Shown: piece after piece, positions 61,272 through 64,000 of the stretch
How positions within the stretch are numbered: position 1 is the first letter of the stretch
Layout of the letters: the number at the start of each line of letters is the position of its first letter
Position numbers and translations under genes: made by a program
Source: Pseudomonadales bacterium
GTDB taxonomy: Bacteria > Pseudomonadota > Gammaproteobacteria > Pseudomonadales > Halieaceae
Direction of reading: 5' to 3'
DNA length: 64,000 nt
NCBI GenBank assembly: GCA_024234735.1
Contig: JACKNV010000009.1
Span: 62,001 to 126,000 of the forward strand
The notes under the pieces: generated by a model
Databases searched by the model: none
What the model was told of the DNA's origin: nothing
What the model saw: the letters and a program-made list of their open reading frames with translations, nothing else

Positions 61272-61639
61272 TTGTTTCTTGTCTCGAAGAACCGTTGCGC
61301 CTTTTTTAGCAGTTCAAGTTCCTCATCGCGATTCTTCAGGGCTTTTTCCAACTGCTGAATTCGCTTCTGAGCCTTGAGTAACTCCGCGTCTTTCTCTACG
61401 CGGGGATCAGGCCTGCTGGCTTTGCGCTTCGGGGATGGTTTGGAAGGCTTCATGTGTTTGTTTTCCCTCAACTCACCTCGGCGGTGCTCCATGCACCATC
61501 GGTACAGCATGACGGGATGTAGCCCCAATGATTCTGCTACGTCCTTGGCCTTAACGCCAGGGTGGCTGGCCAACATAACGGCCTGAAGTTTGTAGGCCAG
61601 GGTATAACGATCGTAGTTACGCTTCCGGGTTTGCCCCAT
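61268..61639 (-). CDS. IS3-family transposase OrfA
   Basis: A 123-residue DNA-binding protein. RYTLAYKLQAVMLASHPGVKAKDVAESLGLHPVMLYRWCMEHR is the HTH, and a C-terminal leucine-zipper-like AELLKAQKRIQQLEKALKNRDEELELLKKAQRFFE drives dimerisation. It binds the terminal repeats and controls transposition. Confidence 0.93.
   Translation of the reverse strand: MGQTRKRNYDRYTLAYKLQAVMLASHPGVKAKDVAESLGLHPVMLYRWCMEHRRGELRENKHMKPSKPSPKRKASRPDPRVEKDAELLKAQKRIQQLEKALKNRDEELELLKKAQRFFETRNK
61302..61308 (-). promoter_or_regulatory. A6G programmed -1 frameshift site
   Basis: Minus strand reads CTAAAAAAG; the heptamer A-AAA-AAG near the end of orfA lets ribosomes slip by -1 into orfB, whose frame is -1 relative to orfA. 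The in-frame product would read through ETRNK into the OrfB start. Confidence 0.72.
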
Positions 61640-61697
61640 GTCGCGGACCTCTTTGATAAAACGGTTGATGACCGTCCATCAAAGTGGTGCTAGTTCA

Positions 61698-61763
61698 CTG
61701 ACCCGGCGAAGCTGCGGCAGTCCGAGGCAGCTTGCTGCCGGTGCGTGCCTAAGCTTGTTATGT
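61698..61763 (-). repeat. Half attC remaining after the IS insertion
   Basis: GTTATGT (61757-61763) is an R''-type heptamer, with the stem CCCGGC ... GCCGG and AAGCTGC-N11-GCAGCTT between 61698 and 61750. The other core heptamer, expected 5 to 20 bp to the left, is missing because the IS end (61697) occupies that place. Confidence 0.6.
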
Positions 61764-62219
61764 TGCAACTGTCTGCTCAACAATAGGTAGTAACCTAGAA
61801 TCAATTACTGCAGCAGCTCGATGACCAATGCCAGCCATACATTCTGGGTCACTAGCAAAATCAAAGAAAGTTTGAATAGAGTTTTGTTTCACCAACATGA
61901 CAAAATCCCATTGTTCATCACTAGGGCCTATAAAGTAATCGCCACCCTCTCCAATAAAAAGCAAGCTACCACCAGATTGCTCTAGAAACGGCAGCGTATG
62001 ATCTATATATTTTTGAAATGCTTCTTTTCCTGATATAGGTGATTCAGGCGACAATTCTGGATTTTTGGAGTAGTCCGCTATTGCTCGAAAACGTAGTAAA
62101 TTAAGCATAACGACCTCCCCAGAGATATTCCTCTGAAAAAGTTTTGTACCTGATTCTTGCGTAGGATCTAAATAATTCGATTTCATATTTTTAACTGCAC
62201 TAATTTTTATAAGCAACAT
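61758..62219 (-). CDS. DUF1330 family protein
   Basis: A 153-residue ferredoxin-like-fold protein. GEVVMLNLLRFRAIADYS, GKEAFQKYIDHTLPFLEQSGGSLLFIGEGGDYFIGPSDEQWDFVMLVKQNS fits DUF1330, with FFDFASDPECMAGIGHRAAAV at the end. The first eleven residues may be untranslated. Function unknown. Confidence 0.83.
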   Translation of the reverse strand: MLLIKISAVKNMKSNYLDPTQESGTKLFQRNISGEVVMLNLLRFRAIADYSKNPELSPESPISGKEAFQKYIDHTLPFLEQSGGSLLFIGEGGDYFIGPSDEQWDFVMLVKQNSIQTFFDFASDPECMAGIGHRAAAVIDSRLLPIVEQTVAT

Positions 62220-62224
62220 AAAGC

Positions 62225-62275
62225 CGCCAACAAGGGCGCGCTATAAGCGCGCCCTGCTGCTTGGCCTTGTTACGC
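62225..62275 (-). repeat. attC site 6
   Basis: CGCCAAC (62225-62231) and GTTACGC (62269-62275), 51 bp. GGGCGCGCT-ATA-AGCGCGCCC is a perfect 9-bp hairpin and AACAAGG pairs with CCTTGTT outside it. It carries the antitoxin stop. Confidence 0.82.
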
Positions 62276-62551
62276 GGCTGATACATTGATTTTGACGCCA
62301 AGAGAATGAAGAACTTTTTGGACTGTTTCATATCTTGGCTTTGCCCCAGGAGCAAATGCCTTATATAGGCTCTCCCGTCCCAAGCCTGACTCTTGTGCTA
62401 TCGCAGACATGCCTCGTGCCTTGGCGACATGCCCAATGGCGGCAAGAAATACACTGGGGTCATCATCCTCAAGCGCAGCGGAAAGATATTCTGCGATAGT
62501 TTCCTCACTATCGAGATATGCGCTTGGATCAAATTCTGTGACTTTAACCAT
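62270..62551 (-). CDS. higA: HigA-like antitoxin (addiction-module antidote)
   Basis: A 93-residue DNA-binding antitoxin of the TIGR02684 type: MVKVTEFDPSAYLDSEETIAEYLSAALEDDDPSVFLAAIGHVAKARGMSAIAQESGLGRESLYKAFAPGAKPRYETVQKVLHSLGV. The C-terminal half is the helix-turn-helix. It lies 5 bp after the toxin gene. It likely binds the palindrome at 62864-62883. Confidence 0.9.
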   Translation of the reverse strand: MVKVTEFDPSAYLDSEETIAEYLSAALEDDDPSVFLAAIGHVAKARGMSAIAQESGLGRESLYKAFAPGAKPRYETVQKVLHSLGVKINVSAA

Positions 62552-62556
62552 ATCAG

Positions 62557-62856
62557 TTACTCCGCTCTTAATTCGGACAAAATCTGCCGAGCACGAGCTA
62601 TATCCTTGCCTTGGCTCGATTTATCTCCTCCACATAGGAGAAGCACCACCAGACCAGCTTTACGGGTGAAATAAATCCGATAGCCTGGCCCAAAATGTAT
62701 TCTGAGTTCATGCAGGCCGGAACCAAGAGACTTGGAATCACCAGTATTACCTTGGCGCAGTGATTCGATTCGAGCCAGTATTCTCGCGATGGCTTTTCGG
62801 TCCCTTAGCTTTGAGAGCCATTTCGAGAAGACATCAGTCTGCTGAACTTGATACAT
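62557..62856 (-). CDS. higB: HigB/RelE-ParE-type toxin
   Basis: A 99-residue toxin. MYQVQQTDVFSKWLSKLRDRKAIARILARIESLRQGNTGDSKSLGSGLHELRIHFGPGYRIYFTRKAGLVVLLLCGGDKSSQGKDIARARQI is the addiction-module killer pattern (TIGR02683-type), a RelE/ParE fold RNase. Toxin-first order as in HigBA. In a cassette array such pairs act as stabilisers. Confidence 0.9.
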   Translation of the reverse strand: MYQVQQTDVFSKWLSKLRDRKAIARILARIESLRQGNTGDSKSLGSGLHELRIHFGPGYRIYFTRKAGLVVLLLCGGDKSSQGKDIARARQILSELRAE

Positions 62857-62863
62857 TTAGCAA

Positions 62864-62883
62864 GTGTATCCTATTAGATACAC
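62864..62883. promoter_or_regulatory. Palindromic operator upstream of higB
   Basis: GTGTATC-CTATTA-GATACAC is a perfect 7-bp-arm dyad, 8 bp upstream of the toxin start. This is the place where HigA-type antitoxins repress their own operon. Confidence 0.72.
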
Positions 62884-62914
62884 TCATGCAATTGGTGTGA
62901 TGCTTGCAGAGGCC

Positions 62915-62975
62915 GCCAAACGCTCACAGTTGGGGCGGCCGGCACGGCCGTCCCGACAATCTGTGCTTGTTAAGT
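62915..62975 (-). repeat. attC site 7
   Basis: GCCAAAC (62915-62921) and GTTAAGT (62969-62975), 61 bp. CGGCCG-GCA-CGGCCG forms the centre and CACAG-TTG/CAA-TCTGTG the outer stem. It carries the stop of the 62970 gene. Confidence 0.82.
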
Positions 62976-63308
62976 GTGTTTGGCACGAATCCACCGTATA
63001 GAGATGTAGAACACAGAAATTGATGCGGCTACCATGCTCACGTTACCCAATAAGACTATGAAGTTGTAATAATTTGATGGGTACTCTATTAGAACTTCCG
63101 TGTCGCCTTCACTATAGGACCACCTCAGACCAGGTAGAAACCATAAACCGATTTGACAAGCCACATATACGAAAGCGAAAAAACCCAGTGCCAGACCAGA
63201 GTTCTCTTTGCTTTTTGCATACAACCAGAATCCAGATAATGAAAGAACTATAAATGCGCTCACATAACCATAAAGATTTGAGTATACGGACAACGCAGAC
63301 AGGTTCAT
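62970..63308 (-). CDS. Hypothetical membrane protein, three helices
   Basis: A 112-residue protein from ATG 63308 (NLSALSVYSNLYGYVSAFIVLSLSGFWLYAKSKENSG). Helices lie near residues 15-35, 42-62 and 85-105. I do not recognise a family. It is a complete single-gene cassette. Confidence 0.7.
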   Translation of the reverse strand: MNLSALSVYSNLYGYVSAFIVLSLSGFWLYAKSKENSGLALGFFAFVYVACQIGLWFLPGLRWSYSEGDTEVLIEYPSNYYNFIVLLGNVSMVAASISVFYISIRWIRAKHT

Positions 63309-63315
63309 AACGGAC

Positions 63316-63414
63316 ACTTAACGCCTGAGCTCAGGTGCGTTTGAGGCGACGCACGCTTTTGCGGTAGCAAAAGTGGGTGGCGGGTCAAACGTCACCTGCA
63401 GCGATTTGTTAGGC
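63316..63414 (-). repeat. attC site 8
   Basis: ACTTAAC (63316-63322) and GTTAGGC (63408-63414), 99 bp, both perfect heptamers. CAGGTG-CGTTTGA on the left pairs with TCAAACGTCACCTG on the right with one bulged base, and GCTTTTGC-GGTA-GCAAAAGT is a further hairpin inside. Confidence 0.87.
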
Positions 63415-64000
63415 GCGTGTTTCACCTGAGCCGATGACCTGCTGGAGACTTCCCCACTGTTCAGCATCAATACCCTTTATAAGCATCCACAGCGCCAAAG
63501 ATAGCTCAGCCACAAGAGCAGGGAGCAAAATGATCGACCCAAGGCCTGAGATTGAGTCAATGGCGAGAATAGCGCCGAAACTGTTGGCCAGATAGCACGC
63601 ACCAGCAAGGATCATTAATCGTCCAATCAGTTTAGGGAGAAAACCGCAGCGCACAATCAATATGCCAAGCGTTACGCAGTAAATTCCGAAAAACACGAGC
63701 GCAACATGGTAGCCAAAAGCATGAGACCGCAACGAGTGATAGGCGATCTCTTGAACCTGGCTTGAACCCAGAGCCTCTGACGTGGAAGCACCATTAAGCC
63801 AAAGCAGCGCGTCCATATGATTGAGCAAATTCGTGCCTGAGATCGCGGCCATTACTAGCCGCAAACACGCCGCGAACAATGCCAGCAAAAATCCCACGGA
63901 CCTCAAGACGACGAAGAATATGACCGCCAAGGCGACATCACACACGAGCATTAGCAGTTCAGCGGACAAGCCGGCCCTATACAAATGTTGTGAACCCAGT
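63409..64000 (-). CDS. DUF4386 membrane protein, 5' end outside window
   Basis: About 191 residues are seen; the frame is open through the right edge, so the N-terminus lies outside. LMLVCDVALAVIFFVVLRSVGFLLALFAACLRLVMAAI and FGIYCVTLGILIVRCGFLPKLIGRLMILAGACYLANSF fit DUF4386. Five to six helices. Function unknown. Last cassette gene visible. Confidence 0.82.
   Translation of the reverse strand, partial: LGSQHLYRAGLSAELLMLVCDVALAVIFFVVLRSVGFLLALFAACLRLVMAAISGTNLLNHMDALLWLNGASTSEALGSSQVQEIAYHSLRSHAFGYHVALVFFGIYCVTLGILIVRCGFLPKLIGRLMILAGACYLANSFGAILAIDSISGLGSIILLPALVAELSLALWMLIKGIDAEQWGSLQQVIGSGETRA

Larger units (their letters stand above)
60389..61697 (-). mobile_element. IS3-family insertion sequence
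   Basis: A 1309-bp element. Terminal inverted repeats are TGAACTGGCACCACTTTTG at 60389 and the reverse of ...CAAAGTGGTGCTAGTTCA ending 61697 (17 of 19 match). orfA (61268-61639) and orfB (60417-61271) overlap, with an A6G slip site. The flanks (AATG left, CTGA right) show no clear target duplication. Inserted inside the cassette array; the right flank still holds half of an attC. Confidence 0.92.

Overview
The window reads as chromosome of a GC-rich gammaproteobacterium. Gene order and protein families (miaB-ybeZ-ybeY-ybeX-lnt, leuS-lptE-holA, cmoA-cmoB, DUF1820, DUF2788, split imuA/imuB, an Arg-Arg-rich small protein) fit marine Cellvibrionales/Halieaceae. That placement is inference from the proteins, not a database result.

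Layout. 0-0.4 kb: 3' end of a PQQ-type beta-propeller protein. 0.5-0.9 kb: a perfect CRP/Vfr-type site ahead of a small basic protein. 0.9-8.0 kb: heme A synthase, then a catabolic-looking block of AraC regulator, class I HMG-CoA reductase, thiolase, 3-oxoacid CoA-transferase A/B and LysR regulator, with a perfect AT-rich palindrome beside lysR. 8-20 kb: mscK-like channel, uup, aminotransferase, pepD, a phosphoribosyltransferase and cmoAB. 19.7-26.1 kb: a tightly packed run of envelope genes (lipoprotein hydrolase, secreted protein, META plus SurA-like fusion, LssY_C lipoprotein, dicarboxylate symporter fused to a solute-binding domain). 26-31.5 kb: DUF4336, lipase-like hydrolase, lon with a sigma-32-like promoter, aminotransferase. 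31.6-34.5 kb: an operon of c-type cytochrome, Tat-exported thiamine-diphosphate enzyme and an unknown protein. 35-45 kb: core genes miaB to holA. 45-48.9 kb: imuA and imuB, each behind its own LexA box, separated by repeats, OsmC and DUF2788. 48.9-53.3 kb: small accessory genes, all on the minus strand.

From about 53-55 kb to the right edge the DNA changes: lower GC, small minus-strand genes of unrelated families (CPBP protease, DUF2164, DUF3703, MAPEG, DUF3147, rhodanese-like, ABM monooxygenase, deazaflavin reductase-like, VOC, DUF2798, DUF1330, HigB/HigA-like toxin-antitoxin, DUF4386), separated by imperfect palindromes bounded by RYYYAAC and GTTRRRY heptamers. I interpret this as an integron gene-cassette array. 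Cassette orientation puts attI/intI to the right, outside the window. An IS3-family element (60389-61697) has inserted into the array and appears to have removed one arm of an attC site.

How the genes may work together: the HMG-CoA/acetoacetate block could return mevalonate-, leucine- or acetoacetate-derived carbon to acetyl-CoA. The cytochrome plus exported ThDP enzyme looks like a periplasmic oxidative enzyme feeding electrons to the respiratory chain. imuA/imuB are SOS mutagenesis genes. The cassette array is a reservoir of mobile genes in which the toxin-antitoxin pair may act as a stabiliser.
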